64,000 nt of DNA from NCBI RefSeq assembly GCF_020193575.1, contig NZ_JADYVD010000008.1, forward strand, positions 103,808-167,807, in the 5' to 3' direction. Of this stretch, positions 1 to 9,847 are shown piece after piece. The DNA is from Ensifer sp. IC4062. GTDB taxonomy: Bacteria; Pseudomonadota; Alphaproteobacteria; Rhizobiales; Rhizobiaceae. Positions within the stretch are counted from its first letter, which is position 1; every line of letters starts with the position of its first letter. A model generated the notes under the pieces. That model was not told the origin of the DNA. It saw only the letters and a program-made list of their open reading frames with translations, and ran no database searches. Made by a program: the position numbers and the translations under genes.

Positions 1-82
1 CGCCGGCTCCAAGCGTGGCACCCGCGGTTCCGACCAATGTCGCTGCCAGCCCAGCCAATGCGAGATTAAGGCGTCTCATCAT
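1..82 (-). CDS. Partial gene: N-terminus of an exported protein
   Basis: Only the first 27 codons lie in the window; the gene runs off the left edge. It opens with two Met codons followed by Arg-Arg and a hydrophobic Ala/Leu-rich stretch, the form of a Sec signal peptide. It lies 21 bases downstream of the alpha/beta hydrolase stop on the same strand, so it is probably the fourth gene of the minus-strand group starting near 2952. The function cannot be read from this piece. Confidence 0.5.
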   Translation of the reverse strand, partial: MMRRLNLALAGLAATLVGTAGATLGAG

Positions 83-103
83 AATGTTCCTTCTGTCGAG
101 TGG

Positions 104-1165
104 CTAAAAGCGGTCGACGTCGATGACTGCCTGCGCGAAGGCCTGAGGTGCCTCCTGCGGCAGGTTGTGACCGATGCCGCCCGTGATCAGCCGGTGCTCA
201 TACTTGCCGGAAAATCTCTTGGCGTAGACGCTGGGGTCCGGATGGGGCGCGCCATTGGCGTCGCCTTCCATCGTAATCGTCGGGACACTGATCGTTGGAA
301 ACGTGGCGAGCTTCTTTTCCAGGTCATCGTATTCCGGTTCGCCATCGGCAAGTCCGAGCCGCCACCGATAGTTGTGGATGACAATATCGACATGGTCCGG
401 ATTCGCGAAGGCCGCCGCGCTCAGCGCGAAAGTGGTGTCGTCGAACTGCCATTGCGGAGAGGCGAGTTGCCAGATGAGCCTCGCGAAGTCGTCTGTGTTT
501 TTCGCGTAACCGGCACGGCCACGTTCGGTAGCGAAATAGTACTGGTACCACCACTGGAGCTCGGCCTGCGGCGGCAATGGTGCCACGTTCGCCGCCTGGC
601 TGCCGATCAGGTAACCGCTGACCGATACCATCGCCTTGCAGCGATCCGGCCAGAGCGCGGCAACGATGTTGGCGGTCCGCGCGCCCCAATCGTAGCCGGC
701 GACGACGGCCTTCTGGATTCCGAGGGCATCCATAAACGCGATAACGTCGGCGCCGAGCGCCGCCTGCTGGCCGTTCCGTGCCGTGGCGTCCGACAGGAAG
801 CTTGTCGTCCCGTAGCCGCGCAGATAGGGCACGATCACCCGGTACCCTGTGTTCGCAAGCAAAGGCGCGACATCGACATAGCTGTAGATGTCATAGGGCC
901 AGCCGTGCAGAAGGATGACCGGCGGTCCGTCCGCAGGACCGTCCTCGGCATATCCGACGTTGAGGAGACCCGCGTTGATCCGCTTCAGCGACGCGAACGA
1001 CGTCCGCGGCTTCATGGCGGCCGAGGCGGCGGCTCGCGTTCCGATACCTTGTGCACTCGCTATGCGAATAGCGCTGAGCTGCGCCGCGGCTACGGTCGCG
1101 GCAGCAATGCCGAACAGACGCCGGCGGGAATGGTCGATTTCTTCCGGAATTCCTACTGCGTTCAT
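104..1165 (-). CDS. Exported alpha/beta hydrolase (epoxide hydrolase/dehalogenase-like)
   Basis: A 353-residue alpha/beta-hydrolase-fold enzyme. The N-terminus has a twin-arginine-like signal (SRRRLFG at 13-19, Ala-rich h-region, cleavage near ASAQG), so it is probably exported folded. HGWP at 87-90 is the oxyanion-hole motif. The nucleophile elbow GYDWGA places Asp159 as nucleophile, as in epoxide hydrolases and haloalkane dehalogenases rather than Ser esterases. The catalytic His is in GGIGHNLPQ near 333. It follows an Ohr gene and an epoxide hydrolase on the same strand, suggesting co-transcription. The substrate is unknown; a dehalogenase or other Asp-nucleophile hydrolase is equally possible. 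Confidence 0.85.
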   Translation of the reverse strand: MNAVGIPEEIDHSRRRLFGIAAATVAAAQLSAIRIASAQGIGTRAAASAAMKPRTSFASLKRINAGLLNVGYAEDGPADGPPVILLHGWPYDIYSYVDVAPLLANTGYRVIVPYLRGYGTTSFLSDATARNGQQAALGADVIAFMDALGIQKAVVAGYDWGARTANIVAALWPDRCKAMVSVSGYLIGSQAANVAPLPPQAELQWWYQYYFATERGRAGYAKNTDDFARLIWQLASPQWQFDDTTFALSAAAFANPDHVDIVIHNYRWRLGLADGEPEYDDLEKKLATFPTISVPTITMEGDANGAPHPDPSVYAKRFSGKYEHRLITGGIGHNLPQEAPQAFAQAVIDVDRF

Positions 1166-1227
1166 TGCTGTGGTGCCCTTCGGTGTGCCGTTGGCCAGCG
1201 ATCCGTTCGTTGATCGAGCCGACGGCG

Positions 1228-1644
1228 CTAGGTGACGTTGATTTCGACTTCGATGTTTCCGCGTGTGGCCCTCGAATAGGGGCAGGTCTGATGCGCTGCA
1301 TCCACGACAGCTCGTGCTATGTCGCGGTCGAGACCGGGCAGGCTCACATTGAGCCGCGCGCTGAGAAAGTAGGCGCCGTCGTGGGTGTTGAGATCCACCT
1401 CCGCATCGATCGCCAGGCCAGCAGGCAGTGCAACGTTCATCTTACGAGCGACGATCGCGATCGCGCCCTCGAAGCAAGCCGACCAGCCGGCAGCGAAAAG
1501 CTGTTCCGGATTGGTGCCGCCTCCCGTGCCGCCAGGCGTCGAGAGCCGAATATCCAGCCTGCCGTCGGAACTGCGGGAAACACCGTCCCGACCGCCAGTA
1601 GTGCGGATTTTGGCGGTGTAGAGCCGTTTTGCCTGTGCGGTCAT
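1228..1644 (-). CDS. ohr: Ohr/OsmC-family organic hydroperoxide reductase
   Basis: A 138-residue thiol peroxidase of the Ohr subgroup of OsmC, which reduces organic hydroperoxides in the cytoplasm using lipoyl-dependent electrons. The two catalytic cysteines are visible: Cys57 in SACFEGA and Cys121 in TCPYSRAT. The TGGRDGV segment near the N-terminus is typical of Ohr. Start at 1644 (MTAQ) is preferred because AGGAA lies just upstream and homologues begin here; an in-frame ATG at 1659 is possible. It sits between two hydrolase genes on the same strand, so peroxide defence may be co-expressed with epoxide or halide hydrolysis. No ohrR is adjacent. Confidence 0.9.
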   Translation of the reverse strand: MTAQAKRLYTAKIRTTGGRDGVSRSSDGRLDIRLSTPGGTGGGTNPEQLFAAGWSACFEGAIAIVARKMNVALPAGLAIDAEVDLNTHDGAYFLSARLNVSLPGLDRDIARAVVDAAHQTCPYSRATRGNIEVEINVT

Positions 1645-1677
1645 ATCGTCGTTCCTCATTGCGAAGGTGAGCGCCGA

Positions 1678-2952
1678 TCAGCGCAGCGACCTAAAGGCCG
1701 CCCGGACTTCTCGGGTAAAGATTTCCGGCTGTTCCCACGCCGCGAAATGGCCGCCGTTCTCGGCTTTATTGAAGTAGACGAGGTTGTGGTAACAACGCTC
1801 GGCCCAGCTTCGCGGCGCGCAATAGATCTCCCCGGGGAACACCGTCACGGCCACGGGAAGCTGAGTGATGTCTACGGCGTTAAAGTTGTTGGAATGGTCC
1901 TCCCAATAGATCTGGGCCGCGGACGTTCCAGTTGCAGTGAGCCAGTAGAGGGAAATGTCATCGAGTATCTCGTCCTTCGTAAGCACCCGCTCGGGGTGCC
2001 CACCGCTGTAGGTCCACTGAGCGAACTTCTCGTAGATCCACGCAGCCAAGCCGACCGGAGAATCGACCAATGAATAGCCGATGGTCTGTGGCCGCGTGAC
2101 CATCATGGCGGAATAGCCCGAGCTGTCCCTGTAGAACGTATCCAAGGCGTCGAATGCCGCCCGTTCGTCCTCCGTCAGATCGCTCGGAGCCGGTCCGCTT
2201 GAGGCGAGAATTGACGCTATTTCCTTCGGCACGGTTCCAGGCATGTTAACGTGTATGCCAATCAGCCCCGGTACGTTCTGGAGCGCCATTCGATGAGAGA
2301 TCACCGATCCGCAGTCTCCACCTTGCGATACGTAGCGCTCGTATCCCAGGCGCCTCATGAGGATCGCCCAGGCACGACCAATATGATCGGAGCCCCAACC
2401 GGTCGTCGTCGGTTTCCCAGAAAAACCGAAGCCGGGGATGGAGGGTACGACAAGGTGAAACGCATCTTCGGCAGCGCCGCCGTACGCAGTGGGATCGGTG
2501 AGCGGGCCGATGACTTTGAGAAACTCAAGAATTGAGCCGGGCCAACCATGCGTCATGATCATTGGCATGGCATTCTCATGAGGGGAGCGGACGTGGATGA
2601 AGTGAATGTCAAGGCCGTCGATCTCGGTCACGAACATCGGCAGCGTGTTCAGTCTGGCCTCCACCTTCCGCCAGTCGTAATCGGTAATCCAGTAGCCGAC
2701 GAGGTCCTGGAGCTTCGCCAGTTGCACGCCCTGAGATTGATCTTTGACGGTCTCACGGCCGGGCCAACGCACTGCGGCTAGTCGTCGACGTAAATCGACG
2801 ATTGCTTCATCTGGAATGTTGACCTGGAAGGGGCGTACAGCCTCGCTATCAATGGCAGTGCTTGCCTTCGCAGGGAGCAGCCAGAGGCCGCCCGCAGCTA
2901 CTGATCCGGCAAGCAGGTGGCGTCGCGTGAGTGAAAGGGACGGGGCGGACAT
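1678..2952 (-). CDS. Exported epoxide hydrolase (EHN-domain family)
   Basis: A 424-residue epoxide hydrolase of the type with an N-terminal EHN domain (about 38-145) followed by the alpha/beta hydrolase core. HGWPGS at 135-140 is the oxyanion motif, Asp213 in GGDCGS is the nucleophile, and His402 in NGGHFAAWE is the general base. The N-terminus (TRRHLLAG then a hydrophobic Gly/Ala run ending PAKAS) is a Tat-like signal. Start 2952 is chosen because AAGGAGAG lies 7 bases upstream. It is the first gene of the minus-strand group and diverges from the regulator at 3198. It probably detoxifies or hydrolyses an epoxide outside the cytoplasm. Confidence 0.88.
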   Translation of the reverse strand: MSAPSLSLTRRHLLAGSVAAGGLWLLPAKASTAIDSEAVRPFQVNIPDEAIVDLRRRLAAVRWPGRETVKDQSQGVQLAKLQDLVGYWITDYDWRKVEARLNTLPMFVTEIDGLDIHFIHVRSPHENAMPMIMTHGWPGSILEFLKVIGPLTDPTAYGGAAEDAFHLVVPSIPGFGFSGKPTTTGWGSDHIGRAWAILMRRLGYERYVSQGGDCGSVISHRMALQNVPGLIGIHVNMPGTVPKEIASILASSGPAPSDLTEDERAAFDALDTFYRDSSGYSAMMVTRPQTIGYSLVDSPVGLAAWIYEKFAQWTYSGGHPERVLTKDEILDDISLYWLTATGTSAAQIYWEDHSNNFNAVDITQLPVAVTVFPGEIYCAPRSWAERCYHNLVYFNKAENGGHFAAWEQPEIFTREVRAAFRSLR

Positions 2953-3197
2953 GGTCAATCTCTCCTTGGGTCGGCAGAGGGTCTGCTTCGACACATAGAG
3001 AGGGATCGCCCGATGAGCCCGTTATGCGTTATGAGGGATTGTTAGCGTTCATTGGCAACTAGAAGTTTTGGCAGCAGGTCACTATGTTTTTTCCTGCAGG
3101 TCGTCAACTGCGTGAGAAACCGTCGTTGATGCAAGACACCACACGGTCTTGCGTGGGATTTTGCTCCAGACCTCCACAAGTCGCAAAGGATGATGGC

Positions 3198-6047
3198 ATG
3201 ATGCAGTCGGCGAGCGAGACGATCTCGTTTGGTGCCTTCTCATTGAATGCAAATGAGCGGCGTCTGCTTCGAGGCGGGGCGCCTGTAGAACTCGGCAGTC
3301 GCGCGTTCGACATCCTGGTCATTTTGACTGGACGCCCGAACGAAGTCGTCAGCAAGAAAGAACTGCTGGATCGTGTGTGGCCCGACGTGACTGTTGAGGA
3401 AGGCAGTCTGCGGTTTCACATCGCCAATCTGCGCAAGGCATTAGGCGATGGGAAGGAAAGCGCGAGATACATTTCGACCCTGTCCGGGCGGGGCTACTGC
3501 TTTGTGGCGCCAGTCCAGCGATCGAACCAGAAGGACGATGTCCCAGGAGAGATCGCCGCCAGTTTCCCGAAGGCCAATTTGCCGGGCCGGCTCGTCCGCA
3601 TGGTGGGGCGGGGGAACGACACTGCAGCAATCTCCGCGGTGCTTACTGAGAAGCGATTTGTGACCATCGTCGGCACTGGCGGGATCGGCAAAACGACCGT
3701 TGCGATTGCGGCGGGCCATAATCTGGTCCGATTCTTTGATGGCGCCGTGCATTTCGTCGATCTCGGCGCCTTGGGCGATCCCTGCCAAGTTGCGGCGACG
3801 GTAACCTCAACTCTCGGGGTTTCGTTTCAGTCCGAAGACCTCGTCTCAGCCCTAGCCACCTATCTGGCCGATAAGCGAATTCTCCTGATCCTCGACACCT
3901 GCGAGCATGTCATTGAAGCAGCAGCAGATCTGGCCTACCGCATCTTTTCCGCTGCGCCTCAGGTGCACCTGCTTGCGACGAGCCGCGAGCCGCTCAACGT
4001 CGAGGGCGAACACGTCTATAAACTGGCTTCACTCGCCTGCCCACCGGACGGACCGGATCTTACGGCCACTGTGGCGCAGGGCTTTCCGGCGATCGAATTG
4101 TTTTTGGAGCGGGCCGCCGCTAGTGGGGCTCGCCTCGACCTCGACGACGCCGATGCCGCGGTCGTGGCCACGATTTGCCGAAAGCTTGATGGGGTGCCGC
4201 TCGCGATTGAGTTGGCGGCTGGAAGGGTCGCAAGCTACGGCATCCAGAAGACGGCCACCCTCCTCAATGAACGCCTGTCTTTGCTCTGGACCGGACAGCG
4301 AACCGCGCCGCCGCGCCAAAGGACCCTCCACGCCACGCTTGACTGGAGCTCCAGTCTGTTATCCGAATTCGAGCGGCGGGTGCTTCGCCGGCTTGCCGTG
4401 TTCGTCGGCCACTTCGCGATTGATGCCGCGCTCGCCGTAGTGACGAACGCCAGTATCGACGAGACGATGGTCTTCGGAGCCTTCGACAGCCTCGTCGCTA
4501 AGTCGATGGTGGCGACACGACCCGCCGGAGCGACGATGCGCTATCGGCTGCTGGACACCACGCGCGCCTACGCCCTTCAGCTCGATGTCGAGGAAGCCGA
4601 GCTTGCCGATCTGGCCGCACGGCACGCGATCTATTATATGCGGTGGCTCGAAGAAACCGGGGCCGAATGGCCGACTCTATCGAGCGCGGCGCGACGAGCG
4701 CTGCACCTCGACGGCCTTGCTAATGTGCGCGCGGCACTGGATTGGTGTTTTGGACCCACCGGGAACACGCAAGTCGGCATTCGCCTTGCCGCCGCTGCAG
4801 CTCCTGTCTTTCTTTCGATGTCCTTGCTGACCGAATGCCATCGCTGGACAGCGAAGGCCTTAGAGGCTCTCGACGATACCGCGCGCGGCGGGCGCGAGGA
4901 GATGCATCTCCGGGCAGCGATGGGAGTCTCGCTGATGTTCACGCACGGCGGCAGAGATGCCGCTCGCGTCGTATTGGAACGAAGCCTGGCAATTGCAGAG
5001 GAGCGCGGCGATGGCGTGGAGCAGCTTCAGGTTCTCGGTCCCCTGCAGATGTTTCACTTGCGCACCGGCGAATTCAGGATCGCCCTGGATTATGCAGAGC
5101 GCTGTTCCACACTGGCCGAAGCCCTGGAGGATGGCGGCTCCGCGACCTTGGCCTACTCCCTGATGGGTATTTCGCTCCACCTGAATGGTGAGTTCGGTCG
5201 CGCGCGGACTGCGCTGGAAGCTGCGTTACGAATTGGGCCGCGATCCAATCAAACCACGGCCTATTATCTCGGCTTCGACGGGAGGATCTTGGCCGGCGCG
5301 ATACTCGCCAGGACCCTGTGGCTGCAAGGGCTTTCAGACCAAGCGGTCGAGCAAGCCTTGCGGACGATTGCGGACGCAGAGACTCTGGACCATCCTCTGA
5401 CGCTGTCCATCGCCTTGGTCTGGGCCGTATCGGTATTCCTCTGGGTCGGCGATCTCGAACGCGCCGACATCCACACGAATCGTCTTCTCTCAACTGCCGA
5501 ACTCCATTCACTACGCCCTTATCTCGCGGTCGGCCGCGGCTTTATGGGCGAACTGGCCATCCGTCGAGGCGACATCGACAAGGGAGTCGCCAGCTTGCGG
5601 CATTGCATTCGTGAGCTCCACAACGCGCCCTACGAACTGCTCAGCACGCCACTCACACTCTCGCTTCTTGGAGGCTTGGCAGCAGCTGGCCGGGTCACGG
5701 AAGCGTTGGCGCTCGTAGACGAGACCATTCAGTCGATCGAGGCGAACGGTGATTTGTGCTACTCGGCGGAGTTGCTTCGTGTGAAGGGCGGTCTTGTGCT
5801 TGCGGCATCGCAATCCAACAAAGACGAGGCAGCAAAGTGCCTGACGCGGTCGCTTGAGGTCAGCCGCTGTCAGGGCGCGCGCGCATGGGAGTTGCGCGCC
5901 ACGACTTCCCTGGCGGCGCTCCTGGCCGACCGCGATGAACGCGAGAGTGCCCGAAAGCTGCTGCAACCCGTGTTCGAGCAGCTCGTGAAAGATCCAAACT
6001 CTGCCGACCTGAAGTCTGCGGCTCGCCTGCTTGCAACATTGGGTTAG
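3198..6047 (+). CDS. Winged-helix / NB-ARC-like ATPase / TPR transcriptional regulator
   Basis: A 949-residue signal-transduction ATPase. Residues 8-105 form an OmpR-type winged helix (SRAFDIL, KKELLDRVWP, RGYCFVAP). A P-loop GTGGIGKTT (159-167) and downstream LLILDTCEHV and LLATSREPL segments mark an AfsR/LuxR-like STAND ATPase. The C-terminal 450 residues are helical TPR-like repeats. Such proteins switch on ligand and ATP binding. Start 3198 (MMQSASE) is supported by AAAGGA 7 bases upstream; longer in-frame starts exist at 3084 and 3129. It is divergent from the epoxide hydrolase group with about 245 bases between, so control of that group is likely but inferred. Confidence 0.88.
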   Translation: MMQSASETISFGAFSLNANERRLLRGGAPVELGSRAFDILVILTGRPNEVVSKKELLDRVWPDVTVEEGSLRFHIANLRKALGDGKESARYISTLSGRGYCFVAPVQRSNQKDDVPGEIAASFPKANLPGRLVRMVGRGNDTAAISAVLTEKRFVTIVGTGGIGKTTVAIAAGHNLVRFFDGAVHFVDLGALGDPCQVAATVTSTLGVSFQSEDLVSALATYLADKRILLILDTCEHVIEAAADLAYRIFSAAPQVHLLATSREPLNVEGEHVYKLASLACPPDGPDLTATVAQGFPAIELFLERAAASGARLDLDDADAAVVATICRKLDGVPLAIELAAGRVASYGIQKTATLLNERLSLLWTGQRTAPPRQRTLHATLDWSSSLLSEFERRVLRRLAVFVGHFAIDAALAVVTNASIDETMVFGAFDSLVAKSMVATRPAGATMRYRLLDTTRAYALQLDVEEAELADLAARHAIYYMRWLEETGAEWPTLSSAARRALHLDGLANVRAALDWCFGPTGNTQVGIRLAAAAAPVFLSMSLLTECHRWTAKALEALDDTARGGREEMHLRAAMGVSLMFTHGGRDAARVVLERSLAIAEERGDGVEQLQVLGPLQMFHLRTGEFRIALDYAERCSTLAEALEDGGSATLAYSLMGISLHLNGEFGRARTALEAALRIGPRSNQTTAYYLGFDGRILAGAILARTLWLQGLSDQAVEQALRTIADAETLDHPLTLSIALVWAVSVFLWVGDLERADIHTNRLLSTAELHSLRPYLAVGRGFMGELAIRRGDIDKGVASLRHCIRELHNAPYELLSTPLTLSLLGGLAAAGRVTEALALVDETIQSIEANGDLCYSAELLRVKGGLVLAASQSNKDEAAKCLTRSLEVSRCQGARAWELRATTSLAALLADRDERESARKLLQPVFEQLVKDPNSADLKSAARLLATLG

Positions 6048-6295
6048 TTTGGCACCATAGATTAGCTCCGCCCGCGGGGTGCAATCAGCTCGCTGAGCTG
6101 TGCCGCGCCGCTAAGATGGCAGTTTTGGACGATCGCTCGAGAAAACTGGTGACTTCACAGGACTCCGCCCTCGGACGCTTCCGGGGAGGCCGTTTGGAAT
6201 CGGTCCAAAATGTCTGCTGTCCGTGCAACCTGACCATTCAGCACGTTGGCGTTGGACTTCCGTTCACCAGACGTAAAATCAAACCATGGCGGCCG

Positions 6296-6739
6296 CTACC
6301 GAGGAGTCGGCGGCTCTCCAATTGCACGTCCTGCGAAAGGGTCAACGCCCATTTGTACCAGCATGCCAACGGTGTCTGCTTCGCCCCAATGCTCAACAAT
6401 GTGTCCGTCCGAGACGCGATCGATATTAATGCCTTTGACCTTGATGACGGAACCAGTCGGCTCGATCTGCATCCATGTTCCAGCGTGGGTCCCTCGGCCG
6501 ATGACACGGGTAACAACCCTGTCTCCCTCAGCAAGGATATCCTCGATCTCGATGGTGAAATCAGGAAACGTATGGAGGAGCGCAGCGACATGCGAGCGAA
6601 GGACGTTCGGCCCGTGTCCGGCTTCAGCATTATTGTGGTCCACGTAGTCGGGACTAATGCACTCCTCGGCCGATGCCAAATCTCGAAACAACTCGGTATA
6701 AAACCGACGAACGACAGCTTTTGCGGCATCCGCTGACAT
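6296..6739 (-). CDS. SnoaL-like ester cyclase family protein
   Basis: A 147-residue protein of the SnoaL/NTF2-like alpha+beta barrel fold. Typical features are the N-terminal helix VVRRFYTELF, the DYVDHN motif, LLHTFPDF, and WMQIEPTGS followed by DGHIVEHWGEAD. Family members cyclise or hydrate polyketide-like esters, but many rhizobial copies have no known substrate. Start 6739 (MSADAAK) is chosen over 6784 because GGGAGGT lies 6 bases upstream. It is convergent with the large regulator at 3198-6047. Nothing nearby is a polyketide gene, so the biochemical role is open. Confidence 0.82.
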   Translation of the reverse strand: MSADAAKAVVRRFYTELFRDLASAEECISPDYVDHNNAEAGHGPNVLRSHVAALLHTFPDFTIEIEDILAEGDRVVTRVIGRGTHAGTWMQIEPTGSVIKVKGINIDRVSDGHIVEHWGEADTVGMLVQMGVDPFAGRAIGEPPTPR

Positions 6740-6848
6740 TGCGACCTCCCTCGGGACCGCTTTCTCCATATTGTGCAGCCTCAAAAGCAGTCAGATCCGG
6801 CGACACTTATCGGCGCGATTGGCGCCGATCTCGAAAAGCAACTGAGTG

Positions 6849-7592
6849 TTAGAAGGGCCACAAGCCGGCAAGATAGGTCGCGGTGTCATTTAGCCAAGCC
6901 ATCGGGCCGCGATACCAGGCCATGACCGATTCAAAGACTTCCTGAACGAAGGCCAGAAACATGGCGACGACGAAGATGAAGGCCTTCGCGCAGGTCCGCC
7001 CGCCCGGTTGTGGGGATCCTTGTGAACGACAAGTTGACCTCCGCGCTTTCGACATTCGCCTGATCCAGTGCGATTGTCGCGCGCAACTGCTCAACCTCGG
7101 CCGATTGCTGGTCGACGGTTCGGACAGACGTAACATTTTTGCCGGAGAAGCGTTTGTGCTCGCGCGAGCTCGCGTTCCGCAACCGCAAGCATCGCGCGAT
7201 CGCGCGCCAATTGCGCCTGCGCCGCGGCTAGTGCGGCACGGTAGGGGCGATCGTCGATGGTGGCAACCAGGTCTCCGGCCTGGACGAGGTCGCCCTCATT
7301 GAATTGATGGCAGTGAGCACGCCTTCGACCTGCGTGCGGATCAGAGTATCCTTGAGAGAGTCCACCGTTCCGACGACCTCCACCACATGCGGGACATCGA
7401 AAACGGCCGCCCGCGCGATCTTCACTGGCGTTGGCGGCGCCGAGGCGGCCGTCTGGGCCCGGCTGAATGCATTGTAAGCGGAACCGCCCGCAGCGGCGGC
7501 GCAATGAGTGCACCAACGAAAAACGGCCAACGAAGACGCTTCCGCTTTGACGTGATGTCGGCGTCGATGTGCTCACTCGATTCCCCGTTCAT
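6849..7592 (-). pseudogene. Decayed RND/HlyD-type efflux periplasmic adaptor
   Basis: Fragments of a membrane-fusion protein are spread over three frames. The start at 7592 (MNGESSEHID, RBS GGAAGG) gives a cytoplasmic tail and anchor. A second frame carries HVVEVVGTVDSLKDT and RTQVEGVLTAI, the first barrel-sandwich strand. A third carries NEGDLVQAGDLVATIDDRP and the helical hairpin AQAQLARDRAML, and another QQSAEVEQLRATIALDQ and VNLSFTRI. At least three frameshifts are needed. The tail at 6849-7000 (AMFLAFVQEVFESV) looks like the end of a different membrane protein joined by deletion. No RND pump gene remains. Confidence 0.75.
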
Positions 7593-7682
7593 GGAGGCCC
7601 CTTCCGGAACTTGTACTGGATTTGGCTGTCGCCTAAGGCAACGACGGCGCGACTAGCCTTTTACGTCGCCGACGTACAGGCG

Positions 7683-7704
7683 CGCGGGCGCCGGAGCGCC
7701 CGCG
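7683..7704. terminator. Perfect 9-bp GC hairpin downstream of the small secreted-protein gene
   Basis: CGCGGGCGC, loop CGGA, GCGCCCGCG form a perfect 9-bp stem with a tetraloop. It lies 11 bases beyond the stop of the gene at 7715 on the minus strand. There is no clear T-run on either strand, so it may be an mRNA 3' stabiliser rather than an intrinsic terminator. Confidence 0.4.
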
Positions 7705-7714
7705 ACCGGTCGGG

Positions 7715-7987
7715 TCAGCGGCGGCTGATGCCCTGGTAGTATTCGCCTTCGCCGCCTTTCACGACCTGGGGAACCGGCTTCGCCGTGCTTGGGAAGCCAT
7801 AGGTGCCGGCATTCGTCCTGATGCCGCCGGTGACGCGGCCGTGGGTTTTCTTGGCGGCCGAAGTGCCGCCGCGCTTCGCATTGATATCGACACCTTCATA
7901 GTAGTCGAAGTTGGCGAGCGCCGGTCCGACGCTCGCAAGGGCAACAAACGACGCAAGAGCGGTTGCGATGAAATGCTTGGTAGTCAT
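7715..7987 (-). CDS. Small secreted hypothetical protein
   Basis: A 90-residue protein starting at MTTKHFIAT with a clear Sec signal peptide (hydrophobic to about residue 25, cleavage near PALA-NFDYY). The mature part is basic, rich in Gly, Lys and Thr, and ends GEGEYYQGISRR. GGAGAC lies upstream of this ATG, which supports it over the longer reading to 8185. I do not recognise the family with certainty; small exported proteins of this build are common in rhizobia. No partner gene is evident. Confidence 0.65.
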   Translation of the reverse strand: MTTKHFIATALASFVALASVGPALANFDYYEGVDINAKRGGTSAAKKTHGRVTGGIRTNAGTYGFPSTAKPVPQVVKGGEGEYYQGISRR

Positions 7988-8262
7988 GGAAGTCTCCAAT
8001 GAAAGAACACAAGGACAAAACCGCTCGTTTTGCGTGGCTTTCCCTGGGTTCGGTTGTGTTTTGATCGGTGTTTTGGCCGATCGGCTAAATCGTCTCCGTT
8101 CGAAGGACGGGGTGTTCCGTCCTTCGGTCTTGAACCATTCTCCAATCCGTGACCCTGATGCCTTGCTTCTTCCGGCTTCGGTCACATAGTGGCGTTCGGC
8201 TCCCGGCTTCCCATTCTCCTTGAGGAGCGCAGCCGAGGCTTGCCGGGCTCGCTAGATTTCCG

Positions 8263-9332
8263 TCAGGACAGCCGGGATATCGTCGACCATGCGCCTTCCT
8301 CGATGTTGGCGCCGCGCCGCTCGTAAGGGCGCTGGTCGCGGAGAATCTGGAAGACGATCGTCAAAAGCTTGCGCGCGATCGCGACGCGCGCCTTGTTGGT
8401 TCCTCTGATTTTCAGATGTTCGTACTGTGAGCGAAGCTGCGAGTCCGTGGCGACGGCTGGCGCGACCGCTTCGACGAAGGCCCAGCGCAACCACTTGTTG
8501 CCCTGCTTGATGATCTTGCCGTGATAGGTCTTGCCGCCGCTCGAATAGGTCGAAGGGACCAGACCGGCATAGGCGGCGAGCTTCTTCGGATTGCGGAACC
8601 GCTCGATGTCATCGATCTCGGCGTCGATCAGCCGGGCGAAGAACTCCCCGATGCCGGGGATCGTTTTCAACAGCTTCACATTGGCGTTGGTCTTCGTCAT
8701 CGCCCGTATGGTGGCTTCCGACTGCCTGATCCGTCCGTCGATGTCGCCGATGAAGTCGAGACCACGGTCGATCTGGATACGGTCGATCTGCGAAACATGG
8801 AGCGCGGCGAGCTGCTGGCGCCCGGCCTTGCCAAACAGGTCGCCTAGCTTCTTCAACTGCACTGTCTGCTCCGGGTAACGGTCGAACACCGTTACGATCC
8901 GGTTCTTCATCATCGTGGCAGCCGCACGTAAAACATCCGCTCGAGAAGCGCGCTGCGAAGCTCGCGCGCCTTCTCTCCGGGAGCCCACGCTTCGGGCACC
9001 AGATCAGCCCGAAGAAGATGCGCAAGGACCGTCGCATCGATCTTGTCCGTCTTGATCTTCGCGTCGGCGATCGCCTTCACCTTCAGGGGATGCGCCAGAA
9101 CGACATCGTCGCAGATGTCGTCGAGCCAGTCGTACATCACCGTCCAGTTGCGAGTGGCTTCCACCACCGCATGCGAGTTCTCCCGATACCGTTCCAGAAA
9201 CGAGCCGAGCGACTGGCGATCATTCCTCACCCGACCAGACCGCAGCGTCTTCCCCGCCGAGTCCTGGATAACCAGGTGGCTGTAGCTTTTGGGGTAATCG
9301 ACGCCGATGTGATATTCATAAGGTGCAGTCAC
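8263..9332 (-). pseudogene. IS110-family transposase, frameshifted
   Basis: The GTG start at 9332 is preceded by AAGGAAGGAAGG. The N-terminal DEDD domain is intact in one frame (YHIGVDYPKSYSH, TDKIDATVLAHLLR) up to ERMFYVRL. The rest continues in another frame from TMMKNRIVTVFDRYP through LLKTIPGIGEFFARL and LAAYAGLVPSTYSSGG to a stop at 8263. One base appears lost near 8925, between ERMFYVRL and TMMKNRIV. IS110 enzymes use a DEDD domain plus a C-terminal Ser domain. If the frameshift is real the element cannot move itself; a sequencing error is the alternative. I could not define its ends. Confidence 0.85.
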
Positions 9333-9847
9333 GCTTTGCCTTCCTTCCTTGAGTTCCCAAAAACCCAGGAAAGGTAAGCCAAACGGCGCAAAGCGTGACT
9401 GTCCCAAGATCATCTGCATCTCAGAAATCCGTTCTCTCAACGGTAGGCGCGGACGCTTTCATGCCACCTCCTCCTCCTTTGTCCGTTGTTCCATCGCGCC
9501 CTGGTTCGGGAGGTATCAGGGCGCAATGGCGACGAGGTCCGGACTGGTGCGAAGGAACGCACGGCCTCGGACGGGAGGACCGTAGACGTGATTTGTCGCA
9601 TGGTTATGCGACGCGATGAGCTGTTTGTGGCAAAGTGTAACGAGGAGTCGCGTTGGTCTTGGGTGCCTTGCGCCGCTCTCAATTATCCCTCTCCGCTATG
9701 TTGCAGCGCAATATGGATGTGCGGTAGGATGCCGTGGCCACCGGTAGAAGTTTCGCAACTGACACCGTTTGATACACTTTTTTCAATGCGGCGGCTCAGC
9801 GGCGGCGGTATGTGTTTCCAAGACAACTCCACCCCGGGCGGACCCAT
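9333..9847. other. Intergenic stretch, no gene seen
   Basis: Between the IS110 remnant and the response regulator I see no convincing coding region. Short overlapping frames here have no family signature. The last part must hold the promoter of the two-component operon; no operator is recognisable. Confidence 0.5.
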
